DNA of 64,000 bases from Boothiomyces macroporosus. Its lineage: Eukaryota; Chytridiomycota; Chytridiomycetes; Rhizophydiales; Terramycetaceae. The DNA is taken from NCBI GenBank assembly GCA_027604185.1, contig JADGKB010000006.1, positions 124,001 to 188,000 on the forward strand, given 5' to 3'. The notes below the pieces were generated by a model that made no database searches, had not been told where the DNA came from, and was given only the letters and a program-made list of their open reading frames with translations. Below, piece by piece: positions 32,301-44,760 of this stretch (the stretch's first letter is position 1; every line of letters begins with the position of its first letter). A program made the translations under genes and the position numbers.

Positions 32301-35010
32301 TTTCAGTTTCATCTTCAACCTTTATAGCTGGAGGTTGAGTTGGTGTCAAATCATGAGCTCCGTCGACTGTCTGAGATTTTGCCTCATTCTCCGTTGATTC
32401 TGGAGGGGATAATACAGGAGGCATCTCTGGGTATAACTTCCCTGTTGATGCATCTGCAGAAAGTATATTTGCAGTTGGCGGCTTGCCATCTACTTCACCT
32501 TCGAGTGCGTTATTCCGAAGTTTGATTGTTTCTAATACGCCTAGATTTCTTTGGGCTTTAATTTCTTGCACTGCTGTGTGAGTTTTTGCTTTTCGTGCAT
32601 TCTTTGGAGTGTAGTTTTCGTCCTCGTCCTCTTTTGTCTCGAGAATGCGTTGGGGTCTATGGTTAGTTTGGAGATACCGTTGATCTTTGGCGCTGTCCAA
32701 TTTTGAAGCGGTGGGGGAGGTAATACTTATTGATGCATTCAAACTGCTAGTTGTCTGATTAACGGCTTGTGGATATGTCTCCAAATCTGTATCAAGGTAC
32801 TGAGGCTCTTTTTCCATTGATTTTGAATTCAGCTGTACTTGCTTCAATACCCCCAAAGTCCTTTCGTTACGAATCTCCTTGTTTTTTTGCTTTTTCATTT
32901 GAGTAGCTTTGTTGATATTTATCGATAAAGAATTGGCCCTTTCTATCCCTTTGCCTTTGTCTTCGGTATGAGGGATAATGTCTCCAGCGGATTTCTCGAT
33001 TCGGATCTTTCCACTGTTTCGGCCATCTTTGTTACTTTCGACAGAATTTTCAGGATGTATTTCCATTGACGTATGCTTGCCACCCAATTTCTTGCTGTCA
33101 TTTTTTGTAACTGCATCCATTGATTGGAATCCTTTTTCCAAAGATTTTGTTCGAATGACTGGATCTGGTGGGACTAATTGTGCTTGATTATTCTCAGATT
33201 CTTCAGGAATGTTGATAAGCACTTCGTTAGTTGGAGGTTGTTCGGCTACTTCATCTACTTCTGCGGCCGGTTCCAACATGGCATTCACTTTTTTATCGGC
33301 TTCCATCTTTGCTTTGTCACTAGCCAGTCTTGCTTCAGCAGTGCTTTTAATAATTTCAGACATTTCGGGGTTTGAGTCAATCACTAGTTCAAGATCAGAC
33401 TGGGATAAAGAGTAGATAATGCAGTTTGTAATTGCTCGAATTGTAGCCGTTCTATTTGTCATTCCCAGTAATATAGCGATTTCTGTGTTAATACAGTCTA
33501 CCTCCGAAAAACTGACCAGCTTTCAAAACTGAAACAGATTTTCCAAACACAATTACCTCTACGTATCCTGAATAAATAAAGAACATTTCATCCCCATATG
33601 ATCCTTGCTCTATAATCACATCGCCGCTAAGATAATGTTCAATCTTCAAGTAGGTTATAATCTGGCTAATAAAACTGTGATCCGCCTGCTTGAAGAATGG
33701 CACTTGTAAAATTAAACTTCTGCATTGCTTCATTGCGATATCCTAACGTAAAATATTTGAAAACCTTTCTCAGCGGGTCATTCAATTGGGAAAGCAACTT
33801 TTCCTCGTCAAAGTACCGTCGTTTAGGGAATTTGAACAAGTAAAACTGCATAATTCGGTCCTCTAAATCAGCACCAAGGCCTTTAAACCTGATAAACTGT
33901 CTTATTTGACTTATTTTTTCTTCAAAGTTTCTTGATGTGCTATCCAATTGATACACATACGTAGTAACGTTTGCAGTGAAAAAAGCCAGTAGAACTACTA
34001 CAGCAACCATATTGATGATTTTAAACCATCTCTCATTGTTTGTGAAGGCCATCAAAACAACCCACCTAAATTAGCACTAATTACTGAGTACTGAAAACGC
34101 TACCAAAACCTTCAAAGACTGCAGTAAAGTATTCAAGAGAATCTACTGTGTCCTGATATGTTACCAGATTGAGGTATTTGAAATATTCCAGCACAGAAGC
34201 ATACCAGTACCAGTAAACAAACATAACCACAACGACAATAGCTACATTCTTCAATTGATGATTCAGGTTATATTCAATAAACAATTTTTTGTGTAATTCA
34301 GTCAAATAAGAGGTTCGGTTGCTTTTCAAATACCTAATGAACGCGTAAGCATTCAACAAGCATATAGGTTTCCATGGGTCTATATTGGAGCCTACAAAGG
34401 CGATATAGGGTATACAAGTTACAAAATTCCAAATCAGCGTTTTTCTTTGGATATGGTAATTCATTATAGTTTTCTGCTCCATTTCGAGCTCCTGTTCAAA
34501 AATAATACCGGTTTTGATTGTAATGACTGTATCAAGGATGACCATCAATGTTTGCGATATTGATAGAGGCACTAGGCCAGATTGCAAATCTACATTACCC
34601 AGGAAGTTGGGTAAAAGCGCAGTGTAAATACACATATAAATCATATACACACTTGTCCAAACCTGGGCAAACATTGAAAGAGGGTGAATGGGACACTCTG
34701 TTTCCGACGAAGGCTCGTATTTGCGAATTCCATCATGGACATTAAACGTATAGCCGTAGAATTCTTGGGCATTTTTCGGCCACCATTGAACTTCATTTAC
34801 ATAGATCATTTTGGTTTGTTTAAAGTTCTGTTTGATTTCGGATTTCAATGCGTCTAATTCTTTTACCACACCTCGCAGAATGGATTTGGATTCGCTCTTG
34901 TTTGACTTGAGTGAATCTTTGATGGATTCCAGCTGACTTTTTATGTTATTCATGTATTTCTGGTAGTCTTCGAGCTTTTTGCTCATTTCCATCTCTGCTA
35001 AAGCCGCCAT
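29327..35010 (-). CDS. two-module cyclic-nucleotide-gated-type channel A
   Basis: Eight exons (35010-34085, 34065-33765, 33742-33502, 33482-30275, 30253-30116, 30094-29969, 29947-29532, 29511-29327) with introns of 19, 22, 19, 21, 21, 21 and 20 nt encode 1846 residues. It is built like gene B: coiled coil, six TM, CNBD, linker, six TM, CNBD. The linker is about 750 residues, Ser/Lys/Glu-rich and carries three copies of a short motif. CNBD motifs GEIAILLG..NRTATIR and GEIALLFG..KRTATIR are intact. Filter positions read TQWV (308-311) and SSCG (1604-1607), even further from GYG than gene B. Its partner is probably gene B: two two-module subunits would make one four-module pore. Flagellar or light/cGMP signalling is a plausible context from fungal zoospores, but that is inference. 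Confidence 0.9.
31807..32880 (-). repeat. three copies of a 16-20 residue motif in the channel A linker
   Basis: Encoded segments at 32880-32827, 32568-32509 and 31866-31807 read NERTLGVLKQVQ, KAQRNLGVLETIK and KAQRAVGVLQAIR, each preceded by E(I/L)(R/K). The consensus is roughly E-[IL]-[RK]-x-Q/E-R-x-[LV]-G-V-L-x-x-[IV]. They are spaced about 104 and 234 residues apart in otherwise poorly conserved, probably disordered sequence, so they look like docking motifs rather than a folded domain. Confidence 0.7.
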
Positions 35011-35181
35011 CAAGAGATATCAAGAAATAAACGCGTTATTCATTATGTAATGGGATCATGTGACTTTGAGGACGTAGAAACCGTGGTAACTTGCTATCTG
35101 TATCCAGTGGTTGAGGGATACAGCTAATAGAATGGGTAGGCTATTTTACTCAAACTCAAATTTTTTTTTGGAAAATCTGAA

Positions 35182-36471
35182 ATGGCCAGAGGAAAACCGC
35201 TAGCGAAAAGTCAGTCAGCTTCCAAAATTCGTAATTATTAATTAAAGATAAGCATTGCATTTGGAAATCCCTCAAAAAACTGTTGGATTGGTTTATGTAG
35301 TGGGGAGTGGAGATTGCGCTCAACTAGGATTAGGACCAGATGTATTTGAAAAGGAACGACCTGCAAAGATTGGATATTTCGATGATCTGGAGATCGTGTC
35401 GGTCGTAGCCGGCGGTATGCATACAATTGCTCTTTCTGCAAAGGGAAAGCTGTACTCTTGGGGTTGTAATGATCAAAAGGCATTAGGCAGATCTGGTGAA
35501 GAATCCGAGCCAGCCCCAGTAGAAGGCTTGGATGATGTTACTGTTGTTTCAGTTGCTTGTGGTGATTCTATTAGTGCTGCTTTGACAAGTGCTGGATTGT
35601 AATAATTACTAATATTTAGAGTGTACGCATGGGGAACTTTTAGAGGAACTAATGGTATATTTGGATTCGCCCCTGGAATCGAAACACAGCCAACTCCATA
35701 TCTAATCTCTGAATTGAAAAATATTGTTGAAATCAGTGCTGGAACTAATCATTTAGTGGCATTAGCAAAGGATGGTAACCCAAACTTGACATCAGGCAAA
35801 ATTTATACCTGGGGTATTGGTGAACAAAATCAGCTGGGTCGTAAAGTAATGTCTCGTCATGCTTTTGAAGCATCTTTACATCCTAGGCCAATCAACTTTA
35901 GGCCATATAGGAAAACTTCAAAGTTTCCACACGTGTTTTGTGGATGCTATCACACTATACTTGTTCACGAGTCCAACACATTATTCACATTTGGATTAAA
36001 CAACTATGGTCAGTTGGGTCTGGGGCATTTAGATGAAATGGATATACCCGATATGGTGGAGGGGATTGATGGATCAGTGGAAATTAAACAAGCTGCCGGT
36101 GGAGAGCATTTTACTGTTATTTTAGACGTAGAAGGTACTTTATATTAACATCAGGGCAAGTGTATGTATGTGGAAGGAACGATAGCGGGCAATTAGGACT
36201 CCCAGCTTCGGAATATCCAGAACATTGCTCTAAAGCTACCAAATTAGACCTTCCTAAAATAAGATCTATTGCTTGCGGCGCCGCATTCAGTTTAGCAGTG
36301 ACTGAGGAGTCAGACTTGTATGCTTGGGGATATGGTGAAATGGGGCAATTAGCTAACGGATCAGAGGATGCACCAACACCATTCCAAATTGATTTGAAAG
36401 GCAGAAAAGTCATTTCAGCAGCTGGTGGTGGCCAGCATACTGTCATTCTTGTGGAACCAAAGGCTGAATAA
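35182..36471 (+). CDS. RCC1-type Ran guanine nucleotide exchange factor
   Basis: Four exons (35182-35230, 35253-35598, 35620-36134, 36155-36471) with introns of 22, 21 and 20 nt encode 408 residues. The basic N-terminus MARGKPLAKSQ resembles the chromatin-binding tail of RCC1. Seven RCC1 blades follow, with repeated GGMHTIAL, YSWGCND, CGCYHTILV and GGGQHTVILVE elements. RCC1 loads Ran with GTP on chromatin for nuclear transport and spindle assembly. The first exon is recovered only if intron 35231-35252 is removed; a frame open from 35255 would otherwise give a truncated start. AATAAA overlaps the stop (36467-36472). It shares a 171-bp divergent promoter with channel A. Confidence 0.93.
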
Positions 36472-36486
36472 ATATCATCATTACAC

Positions 36487-36715
36487 CTAATTGAACATTT
36501 TCCACTTTTGAATATCCTTCAATTTTTTGAGCTTTATCGTGTGATGACTGCTAGCATAATCGACTTTGTGCATTTGATCTTCAACTGGATTCCGTAAGAA
36601 TTGTTCCAAACCTGGTAGACAAGCCCAAACATGAGCATTGTTGGTGCCAGGAGTGCCACAATTTTATTGGCGCTTGGTAATGGTTATTAATACTACAACG
36701 AATAAAACTGTGCAT
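36487..36715 (-). CDS. possible small spliced gene, two competing models
   Basis: The minus strand ends in a protein-like stretch with EQFLRNPVEDQMHKVDY and a stop at 36487-36489. Model 1 reads it as one open frame of 59 codons without an ATG. Model 2 starts at ATG 36715, removes a 21-nt intron and a 19-nt intron with normal ends, and gives 62 residues in one frame. I recognise no family. It lies between RCC1 and the C2H2 gene, with only 15 bp to the RCC1 stop. It is the only content of this 271-bp interval. Confidence 0.35.
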
Positions 36716-36742
36716 ACTTTATTACAAAAAATTACAAAACTA

Positions 36743-37294
36743 TTAATGCTTTCTTTGCATTCCTTTACATCCCTTTACAGTAGAATGTCTATGAAGTGCG
36801 TCCATTCTAGTAAAGCTCTTTGGACATGTATCGCACTTGTATGGCCTTATTCCCAAATGGATTCTATCATTAATAAAATATTACCGAACATGTCTTTTCA
36901 GGTCATGATTCCTACTAAAGCTGCTTGTGCACATAGGACACTGGAATGGTTTAGAAGGGTCTTTGCGAGGCAGAGGCTGTGGTTCTTCTTCTTCCATTTC
37001 AAATATTTCGTCGTCCGAAGCTTCTTGGAATATCTGACATGGAGCACAGGTCTCGTTTTCAAACTCTCCTAGATATATTTGTTTTACATAAGGTTTGTAC
37101 ATGTCTCCGTCCATAAGAACGTCTTGCGGGTTGATTATATATCTCCATTGGTCATCAAGAGGGTTGTCATCCATGATATCGCTTAGAGGAGATCCGTATA
37201 GTTCAGAATATTTAGGAGACCCATAGGCAGAATCTACGCCATCTTTCGTTGAATTGCTATACATGTTTTGGTATGTGTTGATTATTATTGTCAT
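36743..37294 (-). CDS. C2H2 zinc-finger transcription factor
   Basis: Exons 37294-36885 and 36863-36743 are joined across a 21-nt intron and give 176 residues. An acidic N-terminal region (activation-like, EMEEEEPQPLP) precedes two C2H2 fingers: CPMCTSSFSRNHDLKRHVRIH and, in exon 2, CDTCPKSFTRMDALHRH with the TGEKP-like linker LGIRPYK. The arrangement RNHDLxRH followed by a finger with DALxRH..KGC recalls fungal stress or cell-cycle regulators of the Swi5/Crz1 kind, but two fingers are too few for a firm assignment. Finger 2 exists only after splicing. Confidence 0.85.
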
Positions 37295-37922
37295 TTTGTG
37301 AAAGTTTAACTTGGGTTCCGTCCTATTTGAATGACTATCAGTGTGGCTTAGTGATTAAAGGACAGGGGGTGGATTGCAATTCCGTTTTATGGGGCCGAGC
37401 CAAAGACGTAGTCCAGGCTCAACACCTTAATTGTGTAGATAAATGAACAAATACAGGAATAATAATACTACAAAGACCGCCATTTCATTCACTCTCTAAT
37501 ATCTAGATTTTTAGTTTATGAACCTTAGTGACTCACAGTTTACTGACGCGCATTGATTTGATATGACTCTGTATCAACCACATGTGATTCAAACTGGAAC
37601 AATCAAGAATAATCAAGTGGGTAGCAATTATTGTACGTGTGCAATGAGAATTTTCAATATTTGGTGGATCTCAAATTCCTTATTTTTCCATCATCCTTAT
37701 TTTCGTTCAGGGTCAATGTGCACACATGAATATTAAATAATGGATTTGCCTTAAAAATAGTGATAAGGGAGAAATATCTATCCGAGGCTTTCAAGAGAGC
37801 CATTGGTTTCTTGGTCACTAGAATGCCGCCTCCTTGCATGTGCATATTTGCGCCAAATTAAAAATGTGAATTCGACTACTAATCAAACACACAATTTTCG
37901 AAAATAGTTTTTTATATTTTTC
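37295..37922. other. 628-bp intergenic region with a tRNA-like element
   Basis: No reading frame here is convincing on either strand. The only structured sequence I noticed is at 37341-37386: an A-box-like TGGCTTAGTG (37344-37353) and a B-box-like GGATTGCAATTCC (37371-37383), which could form a T-arm. The spacing is too short for a complete tRNA and I cannot build an acceptor stem, so it could be a pol III remnant or chance. Confidence 0.3.
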
Positions 37923-38522
37923 ATGTCTGAATCTCTTACTTCGTTCCCTGACTTGGGAATAGTAAAGGTGTCGGAAAAGGAAACGGAAAACGATGGTAAG
38001 TAATAGTAATGGATAGAGGATGGATTCTTGGAGAGATTGGCCAACGTTCCTAAATTCCAACCGCTGATTCAATCCTCACTTCAACCAAAAACGTTCAGTA
38101 TTTTCCAAGACAAGCACTTGAATACAGAGTGTAACACTAAATTAACCAGTCCTGCTAGACCCAGATCCTTATGAAAAAGTAGCACTCAATTTTCAAGTAT
38201 TTTTAAGACATTCTACAATCAAATTACTTCAGGATCAGAAATCCTTGGATGCAGAAATGGTCGCGATAGATTCTACCATTACAAAGATTAGTAATACCCT
38301 TAATCAGCGAGTAGGTGCGTTTCATTCGCTTAATGAAAACTTCAGGAATAGTAATTGGGATTAATCGCAGTGAATGAATTGGTTTCTGGGGTAAACAAGA
38401 CCTTGGGAATGATTGAGAAAATTGGGAAAACCTTGACAGTAATGCAACGCCAGTTACCTCTTCAAAAGAAACTGAACAGCAAAAAGTACCCTAATCTCGC
38501 AAGATATCTGTCAATCAGCTAG
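37923..38522 (+). CDS. BORCS5: BORC complex subunit 5-like protein
   Basis: Four short exons (37923-37995, 38017-38130, 38150-38350, 38371-38522) with introns of 21, 19 and 20 nt join into one frame of 179 residues. No single exon is long enough to stand out. The spliced protein has PKFQPLIQSSL, then LLDPDPYEKV and three helices of coiled-coil type ending at MQRQLP. This pattern resembles BORCS5 (myrlysin), the BORC subunit that couples lysosomes or vacuoles to Arl8 and kinesin-1. The presence of kinesin-1 in the window fits, but homology is judged from memory of the family pattern. AATAAA follows the stop within five bases. Confidence 0.6.
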
Positions 38523-38627
38523 TAGAATAAATGTATTAATTTCTCTCAATCTAAAGAATATGGGAATCGGTTTCTTTTGAAAATATCGCCCAAATACAGC
38601 TACGTCTCATCGCACTTTGCTGGGTGA

Positions 38628-41191
<2,564 letters not shown>

Positions 41192-41244
41192 TAAATGTTA
41201 ATTAAAATACCAGTTTCAAAATCACCTTTATTATCAATTTTACA

Positions 41245-41828
41245 TTATTCATAAGAAGGAGGCGGCAGATCCTCTTGTACTTGAGCTCCAGAACTGCTTT
41301 CCAACGGAATAGTGTCATACAACGGAAGCGGCTCAACATAAGTTGCCGGTAACGCTAAATCAGTAAAGCCGTACTTCCCAAGTTACTTCTCAAATGCTCA
41401 AAATAATTCTTAAAGTCCAAGGCGTCCTTGCTAAACCCAAGTTTCAAATTACCCCACTCCAGAATCAATCCTTCATCCTGTACAGCTCTAAGCGATCCCG
41501 ACACACTGCCTCCAGATATCCACCCTTTGACAACTTTCAAATCCCTATATTAATAAAAAGTACGTGAAATTTTGCAGGGGAAAGTGAAAGGATTGGAAAT
41601 TAGTCTTTTTGAGCGGAATGTATACTATTCGAATGTTTGTAAGCAAGAGTTTTCCAGCTTGTGAGTGGAATATTTGGCCTTGACCGCTAAGGTTAAGATT
41701 GGTTACGGGAAGCCGCCGCCGGATTCGTATTCGAATGAAACCGAGTCTTGGGATAGGAAAATCTTTTCTTCAGAGTATAGGACTGGGTCGGTTTGGTTGG
41801 GCTGGAATTGTATTTTGTTTAGGGACAT
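41245..41828 (-). CDS. WBP2-like GRAM-domain protein
   Basis: Four exons (41828-41707, 41686-41564, 41544-41375, 41354-41245) with introns of 20, 19 and 20 nt encode 174 residues. The product starts MSLNK and has a GRAM/PH-like core: FHSQAGKLLLTNIRIVYI, FHFPLQNF, and GGSVSGSLRAVQDEG followed by GNLKLGFS. It ends with a proline-rich tail finishing PPPSYE, a PPxY-type WW ligand. This is the architecture of WBP2 and its fungal relatives. WBP2 proteins are adaptors for WW-domain partners such as NEDD4/Rsp5-type ligases or transcription coactivators. Confidence 0.85.
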
Positions 41829-41891
41829 GATTGTGAGAGTTAAATTGAAAGCCACTTTGGCAAAGAAGAAAATGGAATAATTGGACAGGGT

Positions 41892-43595
41892 TTATTTTTC
41901 AATCTTAAAGTTGGGCTTTTCTTTTGTTCCGCCTTCGTTCTTTATAAAGCAAGGGTAGACTCCGAGGTCGTTCGCCAACTCTAGAAACTCTACCCTGGCC
42001 CGGCCAATTCCGTTGATTGAATGCTGAATGGATCCGCCTAGAGGCTTACCGTAAAAGGGAGATTCTACGATTAAAATAAATGTACTCATCTTGGGGTCGA
42101 ACCGGTAGGCGTCGTTGTATATTCCGCGTAGCTTTTCAAACAGCGCTTCCGACTCTTTTATGCTATCACTAAGCTTCTTTTGCTTAATTTCAAAGTTAGA
42201 AAGCCTCTCTTTATCAGACAGTTCCTCTAGCTTTAGCACTTTTCCAAGCTCAGCATTATACTTGCGAACATTATTTTGTAAAACTTGGTATTGATACCCC
42301 AGGAAGAATGCTTCGCAGTAACAAATCAGCGAATAGATTCTATACATTTTCGAGTTCTTTAGGACACTTTTCATTGTATATGATCTATAATCTTCCATAG
42401 ATTGCTTCTTGTACAGAAAACTAGTTTCTTTCTTTGATTAGCTAAACTTACATGCATTGCATGACACAAATCAGTGTAGTAACATAACAGAGCAGCGGAA
42501 TAATGGACCAAAGTCCTGACAGTATGGTTAGGACCCTTACCCCCAAGCTTGTCATCTGCAAATCGCTTGTGGGCTTTTCCAAGAAGATTCCAATCACCAG
42601 ACTCCTAAAATAAGCAGAAATTACCACTCCATACTCGAATTCAGCATTGGGAACAAAGGATGGTATACTGGATGATTTAGGAAGTTTGTCTTTTGGTGTT
42701 TTAGCTTGTTGCTCATCCGATTTTTCTTTAGGTGTCTTTGAATAGTCTTCACTCTTGTCTTTGGGACTAGACCTTGATTGATCATCCTTTGGTGTGCTCC
42801 TTATAGATTTATCCTGTTTTGGCGTATCTTTAAGAGATTTATCACTTCTCGGAGACCGGTCTCTTCTGGTTTCCACAGGCGATTTATCGCGCTTTCTTTC
42901 GTCGCGACCTTCATCTTTAATCGATGATCTAGAAGACTCTTTTTTCCCATCAGTTGAATCTGCATCAGACAGCTGCCTCTTGCGACCATCCCTATCCTCC
43001 CTTTCTTTGACGGGACTCCCTCTAGATTTTTTACGTGGTGGAGAATTGCTTCTGGTTATCGACCTCTCTCTCTTCCCTCTTTCTCGCTCGCTCCTATCTC
43101 TTCCTCTCCGTTCGTCTTCTGTGTTCTGACCATCTTTTGAATTTACGTCCATATTTTCTTTTTTGATAAAGTCTTTTGGGTTGAACGCTGCTATTAAACA
43201 AGGCAAACCTTTTCTTACTACCGGAACTGGGGTTTCTTCTTTGCTATTCAGTAATTTTTGGACTTCGTTATCCAAGCTGTTTACTTGTTCAAGGAACCCC
43301 TGAATTAATCAAAATATACCCTTGGGGTATTATAATTTCCGCTGGGAAGTAAAGGAGGCGACTCCCAGCCAACGAATTCCTTGCCTTTCTTTGGCAGGAC
43401 TGAATCCGGTATTTCCAGCGTTACTTTCTGTACAGGTTTTTGTTCGGGTTCAAATTCATATTTAGTGGTAGATATACAAGGTCCCAGGATAGGACCAAAT
43501 CCGGTCTTTGGATTCCCAAGAAAGGATCCGTTTTCTGGGTTTTCAATTGGAATGAATGGCTTATCAAAGAATTTTTCAAAGTACAGGTCTGCCAT
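41892..43595 (-). CDS. nuclear protein with Ser/Arg/Lys-rich centre, function unknown
   Basis: Four exons (43595-43320, 43299-42625, 42604-42452, 42431-41892) with three 20-nt introns, all phase 0, encode 547 residues. The N-terminus is Pro/Gly-rich. Residues about 120-290 are highly charged with RDRS, KRDKSP and repeated TPK/SPK motifs, typical of nuclear disordered regions. The C-terminal 240 residues are helical; they begin EYGVESGDWNLLGKAHKRFAD and contain a long run of YS/CYY-type helices. The C-terminal half faintly resembles the C-terminal homology domain of AF4/FMR2 elongation factors, but I would not assign it. AATAAA overlaps the stop. Confidence 0.75.
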
Positions 43596-43805
43596 TCGAT
43601 TAACGATTTACAAATTTGAAAAAAGTTTATCCTCCAGCTTGATGATATTCAACCCAAGCAGCAAATCAACAAGCGGAAACTAGTTGAATATAATCACAAC
43701 CAAGCGAAAAATAGTGAATAGAATCACAACCAAGATGCAAACTGGTCGATATCATTTCGCGATATCACACGACAATTTATAGTACTCCAATAGGTGCAGA
43801 CATTT

Positions 43806-44740
43806 TTATTTCTTTTTCTTTTTAGGCTCCTTCTCATTCTCTTCATTTTTCCGTTTCTTGTCCTTCTTTTCAGAAGACTTTTCCTTTGGCACTTTGGACT
43901 TTTCAGGAGTTTGAGCTTCCTTGGCCTTCTTTTTCTTGTCCTTTTTCTGAGAAGGGGCTTTCTCTTCTACTGGTGCTTCTATGACTTGGCTAGAAGGCTC
44001 GTTGATGAGTTCTGCTCCAAGCTCCTGTGTGTCGACATCCATTTCATCTTCGTCGCCCTTAAAGATAATCTTTTTCCTTATTGGTGTTTTTTCATAGTCA
44101 GTATCATCAGCATAAGGGTCAACAATTCCTTCCCTTTCATCAACTTCCACGGGAATTTCTGGCAATATAGCCATTGGAGGAGGTGGCAAACCTGTCAGAT
44201 CCACAATGCCAGTTCCGTCAGACAGCATACTTCCATGAATAGATAGGATATCATTACATGTTTCAAATCTGCATTAGCAATAGTAACCTTTCCGCTTTGA
44301 ACTTTACAACTGAACCCGGTTTAATTGTAACATCTCCCACAGTCCAAACATTTTCCTCATAGTCCCAACTCCATCCTGGTAACTTTTCACGAGCTATTGA
44401 AGCATTAAACAGTCCATAAACCAGACAACCAACATGATCCGGAGATACTTTGTTTACCACGCCAATCATTGAATCTTCTACTTTTGGGGAAAACACTGTA
44501 AAGTCGACTTGTATATCAAAATGCATATATGGCGACTCTGTTTGTATGACCGCATCTCTAGATAACAGCTTTATATTCTGATATTGCAGCACTACTCCTT
44601 TGACTTCTGGAATATATCTCATTAGCAATCAATTACTTTTGCAACAGCGCATCGAGGTAATCTTCTATTCCTGCACGTGTGTTTGAAATGAATTTTGGTG
44701 CCAAGTGTACTTTTAACTGCAGAGTAACTTTTTCCAACAT
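43806..44740 (-). CDS. RPA43: RNA polymerase I subunit RPA43
   Basis: Exons 44740-44637, 44617-44288 and 44268-43806, with two 19-nt introns, encode 298 residues (yeast 326). The N-terminal Rpb7-like part has LAPKFISN, YIPEVKGVVLQYQNIK and SPYMHFDI. The OB part has VNKVSPDHVGCLVYGLFNASI. The C-terminus is a long acidic then lysine-rich tail ending KKKKK, as in other A43 proteins. With A14-type partners it forms the Pol I stalk that contacts Rrn3. The second intron ends in a GAG-free CAG acceptor but the first ends TGAG, a rare acceptor. The start lies 20 bp from the divergent Gemin8 start. AATAAA overlaps the stop (43805-43810). Confidence 0.9.
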
Positions 44741-44760
44741 TCTTTAAAAAAGAAAAAAAA

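Noticed and set aside
34085..34110. GFG in module A1 (EGFGS) as the true K+ selectivity filter
   Set aside because: It lies about ten residues upstream of where the filters of the other three modules fall when aligned on S6. I keep it only as an alternative.
41665..41880. A plus-strand frame of 71 codons
   Set aside because: It is antisense to exons 1 and 2 of the WBP2-like gene, which is supported by homology and splicing.
42794..43129. A Leu/Ser-rich plus-strand frame
   Set aside because: It is the complement of the charged low-complexity centre of the SR-rich gene; such regions routinely open the opposite strand.
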